Made by a program: the position numbers and the translations under genes. From Tillus elongatus (lineage: Eukaryota; Arthropoda; Insecta; Coleoptera; Cleridae): DNA of 64,000 bases. Each line of letters starts with the position of its first letter. Positions within the stretch are counted from its first letter, which is position 1. This document shows positions 11,426 through 23,570 of this stretch, piece by piece. Location of the stretch: NCBI GenBank assembly GCA_964006375.1, contig OZ023264.1:16812225-16876224 (forward strand), written 5' to 3'. The notes beneath the pieces are model-generated. The model was not told the origin of the DNA. It saw only the letters and a list, made by a program, of their open reading frames with translations, and ran no database searches.

Positions 11426-12236
11426 AGGATCCCTCCTAACACAAACATATCTACTATCTTTTCCAATGTCCTAAGCATTAAGCTTTAAGGTTGTTAGATA
11501 AAAAAATATAGTAATTACTGGTCACAAATAAATCTAGAGCTGTCCAGCGAAACTTGACGTTTGGTGTAAATGTATGGTATGATCTGTTAAGCGATACTGT
11601 AATTGCGCCATGTTTGATATTTGTTACATTTAACGCACAAAATATTTGAAAATTCTAAGTGATTAAATCACACCACTTTTACAAAATGAGCCACCGAGGC
11701 ACTATGTAAACTGCTGCTGTTTCAAGTATTTGAGTACGAATTAGAGTGATCCGTGAAATCAAAAAAAAAATCAATGTAGGCTGGCGAGCTTGATCTCCAC
11801 ACCCCAGTTTGTTTGATTACCCCTTTTAGAGAGACATAAATGATTATTTTTGGAAAATACAAGTAAGTAATGCCTTTTGAAATGCTTTTGTTACATTCTC
11901 ATTCCAGTTCTTCCGTTGTCTTTACCACCTTCTTCATTAACTGAGCATTGCCCTCCACACACTCCCAACCTGTCCACTAGCTGTAACTCTCTGACAATGC
12001 CTTAATCACTGAAGATTTTTTCCACTTATATTTGACATCATATATAATTCTTATGTCATTGCTTATAATTTTGCTATTTCTCGGTACCCTTTTAATTTGT
12101 CTTGAGAACTTTATTTCTACAGATCTCGCCTGGTTTTTCTGCCACTTCGATTATGCTCACTCCCAAACATTATAATTGGCTGGCAAACTGCTTTTAACCA
12201 TTATCTCCGTTGTTTTTGATGTTTGTGTGTGTTTTT
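11426..12236. other. No recognisable feature
   Basis: No gene, RNA or repeat family recognised. Confidence 0.5.
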
Positions 12237-12362
12237 AGCAAAGTTTCATTAATAAAAATTCGCTAGTTGAGAGGTCACGACGAAAAGCTTGGAAACATTT
12301 CTTCAGATGAGCCCGAATGGGTCTCTAGAACCCAAAACCAAGGTCCGTTAAAATGTTTATAT

Positions 12363-12445
<83 letters not shown>

Positions 12446-12700
12446 AGCGGTAACTCAAAAATATTAAACTGGTTTCAATCAAACTTGGCAAAACTCTTGT
12501 TTGGGCTAAAACAGAAGTTGAGTTCGTTAATTAACCTTTATGCTCAAGTTTTTCCGGTGGAAAATCGGGGAAATCTTTTTGAAAACGCTGTATTTTTTAA
12601 ATTATTAAAGTGGGTGGAATGGAATTTTTCAAATATATATAGAGCATTCAAAGATCTTCTTATATGTTAATTTTGAGGCGTTTCTCTCAACACAAATTAA
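12237..12700 (+). mobile_element. Diverged ACE copy, 3' end not seen
   Basis: After GTTTTT the copy starts AGCAAAGTTTCATTAATAAAAATTCGCT, an ACE-type 5' hairpin. It continues with GAGAGGTCACGACG, CTTCAGATGAGCCCGAA and CTAGAACCCAAAACCAAGG. The AT array is followed by AGCGGTAACTCAAAAATATT and a body most similar to the AT-less copy at 21115-21416 (GGAAAATCGGGG...TTTTTGAAAACGCT). No GCGTCC terminus follows. Confidence 0.7.
12366..12442. repeat. (AT)n array within ACE
   Basis: About 77 bp of TA dinucleotides at the ACE core position. Confidence 0.97.
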
Positions 12701-13826
12701 AGTTTTCCTGGATTAAAGAAATTTAAAAGCCACGACACGCTTCTAAGAGTTTATTAAGGCGTTGTGTAATGTGTGTGGAAGAGGTTGACATAACGGATGT
12801 CTTAGTTTGTTTACTTTCAATGCTGGAGAGCCACAAAATCTGGCTGACAAATTGAAGCAGCCAGAGTTGTCAGTTTCAAATTTTTATTAGAGAAAGTTGG
12901 GAGGTTTCTCTCGTTAGGAAAATTAACGGCAATATTTCTTTCTAGAAGTGATTCGTTATTTAAAAAGATATATGGTAAAATCGGCAGGTAAAGAGCTTAA
13001 GCCTGATTTTAAGTTGCGATCCAAACAATAACTAAATAAAAATCTTATAAGTTGAATAAAACTTTTACAATTATTTAATTTTTTGTGAATTTAGTCTGGG
13101 GAAATTTATCTGTAGATTCGACATTCTGAAATGACCAACAACACAATTCTTGGTCACGTGGTTAGAAAATAAATTGCTATTGATTTGTTCTGTTATTTGC
13201 ATTCTTATAGCAAATAGCGCGGGTTATGTAGCGTCATATGTCATATAAATTTATTTTTATTTTAGGTTAGTGAGAGAATGGTTTGTTTTTCGATTCATAA
13301 TTTTAGTTTATATGAAAAGCTTGTGAATTAAATGGTAGCTTTATTTGATCATATTGCAAGTGAGTGAGTTGTCCAACCTAACCTTTAAAATAAGTTATGT
13401 TAAATTCTTTTACACAGGAGCAGTACGTTTGCACTCAGGACTGCTAAAAATTTTGTAAATAATGCAAAATTTGGAAACAATTTAATTCTGGCTACCTTGT
13501 TTTAAACGAGCAAGCTGATTTAATGAATTCACCTTTCTTGGATGTTCTTCTTTCTAATTAAATAAGTAAAAAAAAATAAATTTAACTATTCTTTCAAAAA
13601 AATTGTAATAAGATAATGAGTTGATGTATATCGATATTTTCGTTGTATAGAGACTGCTTTTATACTGTTATTGTTTAGTTATTTTATCGTTGTAACTGTT
13701 ATCATAGTTATTATAGGCTAGTTCTATTTTTATGTGAAATATTGACATACACGTAGACATTTTGAAAGCCTCATCTGTCATCTGTGTTTCATTTATATTT
13801 TCAATTTGATAAATTTCTTGATCAAA
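12701..13826. other. No recognisable feature
   Basis: AT-rich, low-complexity sequence with no convincing gene. Confidence 0.5.
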
Positions 13827-14100
13827 ACATCATATCATAACATAGCAACAGATCTTTATTTGTAGTTGTCATGATTTCGTACAAATTCAATTTTAATCTG
13901 TCTGAGAATGCTGTCAAGCAGCGAAACTATAGTCACAGAAACGTTGAAGAACATCCTAGAACGTCCAGAATTCGTAAAGGCCACCTGCTCCAGTTAGCTT
14001 ACGCGCTGGCTACGTCCTTCACCAACGAAAAGCCAGAGAAGCAGTCTCCAAGTCTATATGTAGTATGGACAAGTTTCACCAAGTAAGGGCAACAACAATC
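13827..14100 (+). repeat. Unidentified duplicated segment, copy 1
   Basis: The stretch from ATCAAAACATCATATCATAAC to CAACAACAATCAATGAA recurs at 46494-46788 with high identity. At the second site it sits inside an ACE (AT)n array. It contains a short open frame (MISYKFNFNLSENAVK..., 13871-14086). A second frame, MLSSETIVTE...LKNILE, is also shared between copies but broken by stops. I do not recognise a protein. Two copies with sharp edges suggest a small mobile or captured segment. Confidence 0.75.
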
Positions 14101-14169
14101 AATGAACATAAAAACGATTTCCAAGGTCCACTTAAATTTAAAGAATTTGTTTTAATAATATTTCTTACT

Positions 14170-14226
14170 AAAAGTGTACAGTTCTTATAAAAATTCACTA
14201 CTATAATGCACTTGATGCGTCCCGAA
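14170..14226 (+). repeat. ACE 3' terminus fragment
   Basis: TTATAAAAATTCACTACTATAATGCACTTGATGCGTCC matches the ACE end, with one stem position changed (TGCACTTGATGCG). Only the last ~50 bp are present. Confidence 0.75.
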
Positions 14227-14249
14227 CTGTTTTATAATAACAATAAGAC

Positions 14250-14466
14250 CACAATAGACAAACTACACACCCAGAAGTCTTTGACTTGTGCTTGGGGAGC
14301 TTACAGACACATATAGATAAAGGACACCACCCATAACTCATCAGTAGCCAGCCTTTCGACATTCGAGTAAAAAATACCGACTATCTGAATACGGGATTCG
14401 AACCCGCGACCTCCTAGTCCGATTCTAGAGGCTACTCACCTCGCGAACTGAGCTAGCTACTTGACT
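14250..14466 (-). mobile_element. tRNA-derived SINE
   Basis: On the minus strand a tRNA-like head carries an A box (TAGCTCAGTTCGC, complement at 14443-14455) and a B box (GGTTCGAATCC, complement at 14394-14404), the split RNA polymerase III promoter. The body continues leftward for roughly 130 bp (TATTCAGATAGTCGG..., then a GGTGGTGTCC segment) and ends close to the ACE terminus at 14226. The insert between the boxes and the missing acceptor pairing argue against a functional tRNA gene. Confidence 0.8.
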
Positions 14467-15251
14467 TGTAAGTGACCATTACTTATATTACCAGTTTTTT
14501 ATTCGAATATAAGATAAATCGACGTCACCCATAGACTGTAATAATATGAACACTTGTAAGCCACATTGATTATGCTGCGTCAATTTTTTCGATTAGGAGG
14601 TACTGCAAGTAATCTAAAAGTCACCCTTGATACATTAATTAACTACGAAAACTGAACTAACAAATCATCTAAATCTGCGCATGGTATAATAACTTTGACT
14701 TTTATGCTACAAAATTTATATTTCGGTCAGATATATTATTGTGCAGTTGTTATGAGTTTACCTCATTGTTCACATTAATATCAAAGTTTTGAACAGAAAT
14801 TGAATAACTCCACGTTTTAATCAAAAAGGGTCTAAATTGATGCCGAATTCTGTTAAACTAAGCCTCTGGGTTTTAATCCTGGCATACAGTCATCGATAAC
14901 CCACTCTGTTTGGGATTAGCTACATGCGCTTTAGTAAGTGATGCCTAAGCTTATTTATATGTTTCTTATCTAAATCTTAAAGGATTTATACAGTAGCAAA
15001 CAAACATAAGAGAACCAGTTTAGACAGAGAGCAACAGCAAATCCTATAGAAACTGTAAGGAGATTTTATATTATCCGACTGCGCCAGTTTATAAGCCTAG
15101 TTTGTTGATTTATCATTTTCAATAATAGTACTTTGTAAAGTAATCTTTATCAGCGACTTATATGGTATGAAATAATACTTAATAGCATACATACGTCATT
15201 AATAAATTACATTCATCATCTAACCATTTTGTTCAACAAAATGAGATTTTT
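14467..15251. other. No recognisable feature
   Basis: No gene or shared repeat recognised. Confidence 0.5.
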
Positions 15252-15846
15252 AGTGCAATTTGTTTAAAAAAATCACTAACAAGTAGATCACGACTTTAGA
15301 AAATTCTTCAAATGACCACAAACTAGGACCGCTGGAACCCAAATCCGAGGTCAGTTTCAGACATTATATTATATATATATATATATTCTTAAAAAATTTT
15401 TCTCACATTATGAAACTTTCATTAACAAAAGAATGTTTTTAGAAGACTTTGAAATTACTTTTAACGACAATTTAATAAACTTAAAGAAAGCTAATAATTT
15501 TATAAATCACTACCCCTATTTATATTTCCTAGAGAAAAGCAAGAAACAAATTTAAACACACCATAATTAGCTGCATGTCAGGGTGACTCTATGTCTGGGT
15601 GACTCCTATCGACTTCAGTCAAATTTTTTAAATAATTTTTTACATGTTTGTTATTTCATAATTTGCTCAAGTTCAAGTAAAATTCACGTTATATGTAAAT
15701 TGTACATTTTTTCCTTTCCGTGTTGTAGCCTTGATAAAGGAAAAAAATTTCGGAAAGCTCCGCCATTAATAAAGAGTTTTAGTTGCGCAACTGACTGCTA
15801 TCCCAGAATTTTTAAGAAAATAAAAATACTACCTTCACAAAAACCA

Positions 15847-15942
<96 letters not shown>

Positions 15943-16500
15943 CACACATACACGAGTATTTATGTGTCACACCGAGAACTCAAACAATAATGAGCCGATT
16001 TTGATAACATTTGGTAGGTACCTTCCCTTCGCAAGTTGCTGGGGCAAGCTCGTTAGCCAGGAAAATCGTATAAGTTTTTGCCTGAAAATTCTGTGTTTTC
16101 TTTCGGAACATTTTTGTATCTCCGGAAATAACGAAGCTATAGTAACTAAGTTGGGTACGTGGTTTTACGTTATAAAAGTAAAACCACGTGTCAAAGTTTG
16201 GATCTCTACGTTAAGAGAAGAAAAAGTTATAGCCATTATAGCTTTTCCTCTTAAAACGTCTGTCGCGACTCGAAACGTCAAAATTGACATGTTCTAGATA
16301 AAGAACCTGAAAGCAATACGGATTATGTACAAAAAATATCGTAAGAAGTGTATTCTATCAAGCCTAAATTTTCAGCTTTAGCCGTCATTGTCCTTCATTT
16401 TACTTAAATGTTTGCAGAAAATGAATTTCAAATAGACTCATTCTCTGATGCTTTCAGTAGTTTCAATTATAAGGTTATAATACATGAAGAAAAAACATTG
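15252..16500 (+). mobile_element. ACE copy with a ~460-bp insert and two AT arrays
   Basis: The 5' end AGTGCAATTTGTTTAAAAAAATCACT, then GTAGATCACGACTTT and GGTCAGTTTCAGACATT, leads to a short AT run (15371-15386). About 460 bp of unrelated sequence follow, then a long AT array, then the ACE body (GTCACACCGAGAACTCAAACAA...). The body stays open for 111 codons (15962-16297) and includes the shared segment around TCAAATAGACTC. No 3' terminus is seen. The insert holds no protein I recognise. Confidence 0.75.
15852..15940. repeat. (AT)n array within ACE
   Basis: About 89 bp of AT dinucleotides between the unidentified insert and the ACE body. Confidence 0.97.
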
Positions 16501-16916
16501 TACCCCTTTTTAATCACATTGCGCGCACGGAGCAGTGTGAGATTTGGCATAGTTAAAGTTCATAGAAAGATGGAGAGCAGAAAGATAAAATGTATGTATA
16601 ATATGTGCTACAAAGAGATTAAACAATGATTTGCTCTAATTAGACAGTAGGATTTCCAGTGCCAGGTTTGAGCTGACATATATTAATATGTCAATGTAAA
16701 ACACACATTACTCTATGGTCGTACAGATGTATAGGGATGCGTTCATACGTTCATACTGAATATTAAACTTTAGTTTTTCAGTTCCTAAAAATGTAGCTAC
16801 AAATTTAATGAAATCATTGAATGTCACGTTATGATTTTAGTAAATTTACACTCAACATAATATTTTATCTGTGATTATTCTTTTGTTTTCCTTGCCATTT
16901 TAGTATTGGGGTTTTT
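16501..16916. other. No recognisable feature
   Basis: No gene or repeat family recognised. Confidence 0.5.
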
Positions 16917-17455
<539 letters not shown>

Positions 17456-18833
17456 TTTTTATTGTTCAAGCACTTGTATTATTTTAGATTAAAAAAAAAT
17501 GTGACGCTTTAAATTTCCATCATCTATCAGCATTATAATTTGTCGCCAAATCCAGATAAGGACATATTGCCAATTTGGCACTGTATGCAGCAGTTTACAT
17601 TTATTAAATCCTGCAGACAATCATCTGTTTTTGTTGTTGCAGAAGACCAAAATATTACTTTGAATATTTTATAGTGTTTTCTTTTAAAAATATCACAGTG
17701 GCGTTTTTAAGCGTTGAGATTAATTATTTTTAAGCAATTGTTTAAAGAGGCGTGTTCAACAAAATCTTAAAATTGTATTTTAATCCCTACAGAATGTAGA
17801 TGCAGATCTGCAGATCTGAGATGTTTAGTTTATAGAGTTTGGTGATTTAAAACTGTTACATTATTTATTTAACTACCAAACTTAAAAACGTCGCTCTCCT
17901 CAATCGTTTGATAGACTGACAAACCATATATGACCACCAGTAGTAAAAGTTTAGACGCAGTAATGGTTGCATATTTTCGTAGCAACTTGCTTACAAATTT
18001 CAATAACTTGGTTTGCTATAAACCTATAAACTTTACTGTTAGTATCTACCTAAGTTTATATAAAACATTGCTTTTGGAGGTACACTTTTTAGAACATGAA
18101 TTTTTTTCCTTATACCTTAGCCAAATAAGAAATAATTGTTTTATTGGATATTGAAAATGTATTTAGATTAGTAGGCCAATTTTTTGATGTAGTTTCATAA
18201 TTCAAACAATACTGGAAGTAGTTACAAAATACCTCATACATAATGTCATATTTAAATCATGTAAAGGGTTAATTAACTTCGCTTTCATCGTGGACTTCTA
18301 ATACTAATCCTGTAACCAGGCAGTCGGTAGTCGCTGAAGGCTTGGCCAAGAGGCTCACACAAGCATAAACAGAATTCACGGTTGACTGAAGAGGCTCTCC
18401 TAGTCTAATTCGGTCCGGGAGGAACAAATGGACTTGGTTATCAATGTATCAACTGTAGAGGTATGTAAACACTAAACCCTTGAGTTTATGTTAGAGTAGT
18501 GAGCACATTCCAGCTAGAGGAATAGTTGCTTTAGACCCTTTTGAATACAACATAAAGTTATTTGACTTCCTCTGGAAACATAAAATTAATACGACCAATT
18601 AGACCAACTTGCTCACTTCAGTAGGATTTAAATAAAATAAGGGTTATCAAGGAGATCGTGTGTTAAACGCTTACAAAAAAACTAATAATGCTAGAATTGT
18701 GAACTCCCCTAAAATTATAATTTTTACAGTTTGCGATTGTCCTGAATGTCAATGTTACGTTTGTTATTTTTAACGGAACGCCCATGTCCAGTTTTACAAA
18801 TCTCAATTAAATATTTAACGGACCCCGGGTTTA
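17456..18833. other. No recognisable feature
   Basis: The longest stretch here without a recognised gene or repeat. Small ORFs (for example 17930-18154) have no recognisable domain. Confidence 0.5.
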
Positions 18834-18835
18834 TA

Positions 18836-19372
18836 CAGGGCTTTCATTAATTCCCGAACCCCACGTAACCGAATTCTGTCTCTCTCTTAGTGGAATATTA
18901 TTTTATGAGTTGGCAGTCAAAAAGTAACCAAAAAAGCCCTATCAAATCTGTTGGTCGGTAATCTGCCAAAACAGGTACATATTTGTTACATGTTACACAA
19001 TACACATTCCTAAAACCGTAAATTAAAAATTTAAATAATCGGACCTCAATTTGTTTACGTACATTACAAAATTTTGATATCTATACAAAATAAAAGTAAT
19101 ATTTTATTATGTTTTTAATTTATTTTTTAACAATCAATAACAGTAAAGTATACATGAACAGACTTGCTGTTAAAAATACTAAATAATAAATACATTTAAG
19201 ACATTTACTGTTTCAACTTATTATAACTTTTATATTTTTTATAAAACCCCAAAGGAAATATGAGACAACACTGGCATCTTAGAGATTTCATTAATTCAGG
19301 TTGTACAACCGTGTATGCCGGGTTGCCTAACTTAAGCAGTCACGTGGGGTTCGGAAATTAATGAAAGCCCTG
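18836..19372. mobile_element. TA-flanked MITE, 537 bp
   Basis: The left end CAGGGCTTTCATTAATTCCC...GAACCCCACGT is matched by the inverse ACGTGGGGTTC...ATTAATGAAAGCCCTG on the right, giving inverted repeats of about 34 bp. TA at 18834-18835 and 19373-19374 flank the element. There is no transposase. Size, TA duplication and CAGGG termini fit a non-autonomous Tc1/mariner-type element. Confidence 0.93.
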
Positions 19373-19674
19373 TAGATTAGATACGTTGTCAGGTAACTCT
19401 AAGGAGGGTGAGGCGCGAGAGGAGGGGAATACGTCACGTGTATTCCAGACGCGGATATTTCCTATAGTTTCCGTTGGGTCCTGGTGTTTTAAATAATATT
19501 TATTAGAAATTTGTGTACCTTTTAATTGGCTTGCTAAACATCTTTCGATTACGATCAGTAACATATTTATTTTAATGTTTGTTTTTTACGTTTATATAAA
19601 AATAGATATATTAAGATTATTACTGGATACACATCCTCTTATTCGCATGTAAAAGTCTGTCGGATGTTAAAAGT

Positions 19675-19930
19675 CGTTACTCACAGAAAATTAAAGTTTC
19701 GCTTGGTATAGATATATAGGAAGTTAAACGATTTCATTTATACTTAGCAGGACTGGAATTCGAACTCGTAACGGACCACAAACCCCTTGAAAGTATACTT
19801 AGGCTAACATCACAACGGCCGGCTCGCATTGAGCGATGGCTACTTAGATTACAAGCCTTTAAATTTAAAGTTGAGTATCAACCGGGTAAACTTAATATTG
19901 CAAATTTAGTTTGAAGTCTCTGCAAGTTAG
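19675..19930 (+). pseudogene. Ty3/Gypsy-type polymerase fragment (RNase H region)
   Basis: One frame reads RYSQ...EVKRFHLYLAGLEFELVTDHKPL, then RIERWLLRLQAFKFKVEY and QPGKLNIA. This is the conserved order of Ty3/Gypsy RNase H, where TDHKPL and the WLLRLQ...YQPGK..NIAD block are diagnostic. An internal TAG near 19717 and a TGA at 19912 interrupt it. About 80 codons survive. No LTR, integrase or envelope sequence is seen nearby. Confidence 0.9.
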
Positions 19931-19938
19931 AAAAATTT

Positions 19939-20400
19939 CGAGACGCAGCAAGTGCGTTATAGTAGCGAATTCACGCAAGAACTATACATTATTATTATAC
20001 GGCATATTAGTAAAGTTAGTAATTTAAACTTACACAGACCTTGAAGATCGATTTTAGAGGTCCTAGTACGTGCACATTTGTAGAATTCTTTCGGAAGTGT
20101 TACCATCGATATATCTCTATTATCAAAAAATCTTGCGTTCCAACTCCTTTTGAGATAAATGCCCAAAACACAATTTTCTATGGATCTAAAGAACTAAATT
20201 TGGCTATATCTGTAGATAGTGTAAGTCTCTTTAAAATAACATTTTATAAATTTCATCAAAGTTAAACAAAAGATTCCAAGGGGGAAACTTAATTCCTATT
20301 TAGAAAAGTAAAGTATCTGCCAAATTATAAATGTATCAGTTATTTTTTCTTATTAATCGCCAGTATTATATTGTTTTAGTCAACCTAATCAAACCGGTTT
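19939..20400 (-). repeat. AT-less ACE relative, copy 2
   Basis: It begins GAGACGCAGCAAGTGCGTTATAGTAGCGAATTC, the inverted ACE terminus, and aligns throughout with 2688-3145 (for example CTTGAAGATCGATTTTA and GAATTCTTTCGGAAGTG). Non-coding. Confidence 0.75.
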
Positions 20401-21114
20401 TTTTTCAATATCAACAATAACAGAATTATAATTTCAGACTCAAAGGTGACAAACTATTGTTTCTCCAAATGTCAAAATAAAACATAAAAAACATACATTC
20501 ATCGAGCTGTATTCGATCGCGTAGACTTCTGCGCCATGTAAGCACACGTTAGCTAACGTTTTGTTTACATGATACTCCAGATCGGCTTCATGCTCGGGAT
20601 ATTATACGTAACAATTAATTACAGAATTAGTATAATTACCATTGAAATACATCCCACGACTGTTTCGGTCCTATGATATGACGTGTTATGTTTAAGTTCA
20701 AAGATAAAATACTTGGCTTGATTTTGTTTACATTTCTACTATATTATACGACAGCATAATATATCCATGTTGCCCCAAAACTGTATCTGGGGCCGTTCAT
20801 AAAGCTACAGATATAGTGTATCTTAATAATTGATTTAATGCCCCAGTTAAATAGCAATCACTTGGGAAATTTTTAATTTCATGTCGTCTGTCATGTTCCA
20901 TAATTCACGATTGTTGGTTCGGGTAGTATGTTTTATGACTGGTACATATTTAGTTTGGTTACCGTTGATGTATGGTTTATACCTGTTGTATGAATCAATC
21001 TATTCGTGGCAGTTAACTACTCTCACTGTTAGGCATTGGACTTTAACCACTAAGTCATTTCAACGCATGTCTTTGGGATTTTATTTTTAATTTGGAAAAA
21101 AACTCTAAATATTG
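20401..21114. other. No recognisable feature
   Basis: No gene or repeat family recognised. Confidence 0.5.
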
Positions 21115-21416
21115 TGTACCAAATTACGTAAAATTGACAAGATAGGTTTATTTGCACTATCTCTATCCACGTGTAAAGTCTTATTCAAGTTACTCTGATA
21201 CTTACAAAGATATAGCGTTTTCAAAAAGTTATCCCCGATTTTCCTACGGAAAAACTTGAGCGTAAAGGCTGACTAACGAACTCATATAAAAATTTTAACG
21301 CACTTTGGTTTTGGCATCTAGGGACCCAAATTTGCGCTTATCTGAAGAAACTTTTTCAAATGCTTTTTATCATGGCCTTTCTATTAGCATATTTTTCTTA
21401 TTGAAAATTCGCTAAA
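21115..21416 (-). repeat. AT-less ACE copy
   Basis: On the minus strand it starts AGCGAATTTTCAATAAGAAAAATATGCTAAT. It follows the ACE 5' region (CTTCAGATAAGCGCAAATTTG, CCCTAGATGCCAAAACC) and passes through TTAAAATTTTTATAT straight into GAGTTCGTTAGTC and the body. The AT array found at this point in 12237-12700 is reduced to a few bases. Confidence 0.75.
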
Positions 21417-22049
21417 ACAACATCGCCTTTAGAATGTAATAGTGATAGTGATTATTATTATTCAAGTTGGCACGTCAAAATTATAGTTGCAAGAATTTTA
21501 ACATTTAAAGGTTCTTTTGGAAACAAGTAGGGCTGAACTGTAGTTTGAAGTTAAGTTTAGAATGAAGAAAGGTTGGAGACATCCTAGTGATCGAAAAAAT
21601 ATATAATTAGAGCAATATCTGAGCAAAATTTGTAAAGTGGCAGTTAAGGTTAATCATTTTTGACAGTTTTGTTTAGAATTCATCTTTATAGAAATCATGT
21701 CTTATACAAGCACAAGCCAAGGTTATTTGTATGACGCATTGTATAACTGTGATAAATCGATTATTATTATTATTATTTGATATAAGCGTTACACTTTCTC
21801 AGTATTACTACTGTAAACCATTTGACGAACCCCCGCGCGCGACGTTGGGGCTCGTCTCGGTGGATGGGGATGAAATTCATCATATCCCATTATGCCGATA
21901 TTATCCTTACAGTCTGACTTCCGGTGCTTCAACACAGCAGACGTGTTTGAGGTCGCCACTTAACTGAGGAATTTTCGGACTATGTGACATGTCTGCAGCA
22001 GAACCGCCCTCTGCCCCATGTGTAGGATTTTGTGTAGATTTGTTATTTG
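21417..22049. other. No recognisable feature
   Basis: Contains a short ATT run near 21766; otherwise nothing recognised. Confidence 0.5.
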
Positions 22050-22109
22050 GTAATCCAAGTTCCTTTAGATTTCCCATGAAATTTTTGGTGACTATTCCTT
22101 CCGCCGACA

Positions 22110-22565
22110 TTACGAAAGGATATATATAGCCACCTTCTGGAGCTTCCATATGTTTTTTATTCCATATGCCAAGTTTTCATACTTTGTGATATTTTCAATT
22201 TCAGTTTTCTGAATGTTATGCGACAGCGGTACAGCAACGGCTATGATCACAGCAAGCCTCACCTGTTTGTTTATCAGGACAATGTCTGGCCCATTGAAGT
22301 CCACAGTGCGGTCCGTTATCATGGGTCGGTCCCAGTGCAGGAGAAAGTCCGCCGACTCCAGCACCACCTCCGGAGAATACTTATAGTAAGCTGGTGTTGT
22401 TGACGGGTTCAGGAGGCTGTATTTCAAAGCGATTTGTTGACGGATGATCTTGGCGAGCTGGTTATGTCTGTCTAAGTAAGCTGAATCTGAGAGGGCAGGA
22501 CATGCTGCCATGACGTGTTCAATGGTCTCTCCAACAACTGCGCATTTTCGACATTTATCCACCAC
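22110..22565 (-). pseudogene. LINE C-terminal zinc knuckle and endonuclease-like domain
   Basis: 151 codons starting DKCRKC...ETIEHVMAACPAL, a CxxC...H...C motif. It is followed by a YLDRHNQLAKIIRQQIALKY helix and PDIVLINKQVRLAVIIAVA. The PDIVL...K arrangement resembles the PD-(D/E)xK core of restriction-like endonucleases in R2/NeSL-type LINEs, with the usual acidic residue after the strand not obvious. It is in the same frame as the upstream ORF, separated by a single stop codon. Confidence 0.75.
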
Positions 22566-23473
22566 TTATAATTTTAGGCAATGCTTCTCGTAGTTTTTAG
22601 TTTTTATAACCCTATCCTGAATGGCCATCACAAAACCCTCTGTCTCCGGGTAGAGTTGCCCCACGACCAACCACATAAGCCAAGAGGTTTTATCAACACT
22701 ATCTGCCTGCAGGTGTTTGGGGTACCTTCCATGCATAGCCTGGCCGCTCCACTGGATTAGACCGTCCTGGTCAGCTGAGGCGTTCAACTCATAGTTGCGC
22801 TGACCCAGCCTAAGTGGAGTATAATCCTTATCCTCGCACACCACCAACCTCATCAGTTCATCCTGCGATGCATGAAAACGTTGTCGAATGTTTCTTTCTT
22901 GCTTAAAACATAGGTTCTTTATATGGATTAACCATCTGCCGCCTTCTTTCCGAGGTGCATACAGTCTTCTAATAGATGAGTTGATGTGAAGGCACCGGAA
23001 TTTCATAAGAAGCCTTCTCGTGAGTCTGTCCAGTTCATCCAAGTCGGTGTTAGACCATTTGACAACTCCAAAAGAGTATGTCAATACTTGTACCGCCCAT
23101 GAGTTGATAGCAGCACAGAGGTTACCTCCGGTAAGCTTAGTATTTATGAGCTTCGTGACTCGCTTCCTATATTTCTCCTGGAACTCTCGCTTTAGCCGGC
23201 TATGGTCCACACGCTGGTTTTGAGGACACCTAGGTAGCGATATGTCTCCTCAGGCGGTGGTTGTTCTATATCGCAGAAGGGATGTTGGTGACCTTCGACT
23301 GCCCCTCTCCTGACGTTAATTATAGCACATTTGTCGAGTCCAAACGACATTTTTATATCATTGCTAAAGATTCTAACAGTATTAAGTAGTGAGTGGAGCT
23401 TATCTTGTGTCTCAGAGTATAATTTAAGATCATCCATGTATAGTAAGTGGGATATTCTTTTTCGGTTTTTCAT
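22566..23473 (-). pseudogene. LINE reverse transcriptase, C-terminal half
   Basis: The 23192-23473 frame carries the RT catalytic box HLLYMDDLKLYSET, then LDKCAIINVRRG and a YRYLGVL segment. After a frameshift near 23210 the 22566-23210 frame continues (VDHSRLKREF, then LTYSFGVVKWSNTDLDELDRLTR and LYAPRKEGGRWLI). The GVVKW..TDL..LDR and PR.EGGRGL blocks are characteristic of a widespread arthropod LINE group. Motifs before the catalytic box are missing. Confidence 0.85.
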
Positions 23474-23512
23474 ATTGAGCCTATACCCAGCTTCAGTTTT
23501 GTTTAGGACAGT

Positions 23513-23513
23513 C

Positions 23514-23568
<55 letters not shown>
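23513..23568. repeat. (TTA)n trinucleotide microsatellite
   Basis: About 18 tandem ATT units adjoining the truncated 5' side of the LINE fragment. Confidence 0.97.

Positions 23569-23570
<2 letters not shown>

Larger units (their letters stand above)
22050..23500 (-). mobile_element. LINE fragment with apparent restriction-like endonuclease tail (R2/NeSL-like)
   Basis: Three adjoining minus-strand frames form one ORF2 C-terminal half: the end of RT, the thumb and connector, then a zinc-knuckle and endonuclease-like tail. The 5' end is truncated near 23500, next to an ATT microsatellite. Only one frameshift (near 23210) and one in-frame stop (22566-22568) separate the pieces, so the copy is comparatively young. 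Confidence 0.8.

Noticed and set aside
14300..14400. CTGATGAG next to TCGAAAGG in the minus-strand SINE, hammerhead-like.
   Set aside because: The boxes are in the wrong order and too close together to form the three stems.
14387..14466. tRNA-like sequence with A and B boxes.
   Set aside because: Intervening extra bases and no acceptor pairing; a SINE body follows, so not a functional tRNA gene.
15962..16297. 111-codon frame in the ACE body, partly parallel in frames at 34210 and 44052, as a conserved ACE protein.
   Set aside because: Other ACE copies break the frame at many points and differ by indels not in multiples of three. Shared residues follow from shared DNA, with no sign of coding constraint.
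19675..19930. Endogenous retrovirus with envelope.
   Set aside because: Only about 80 codons of a Gypsy-type RNase H; no LTR, integrase or envelope sequence nearby.
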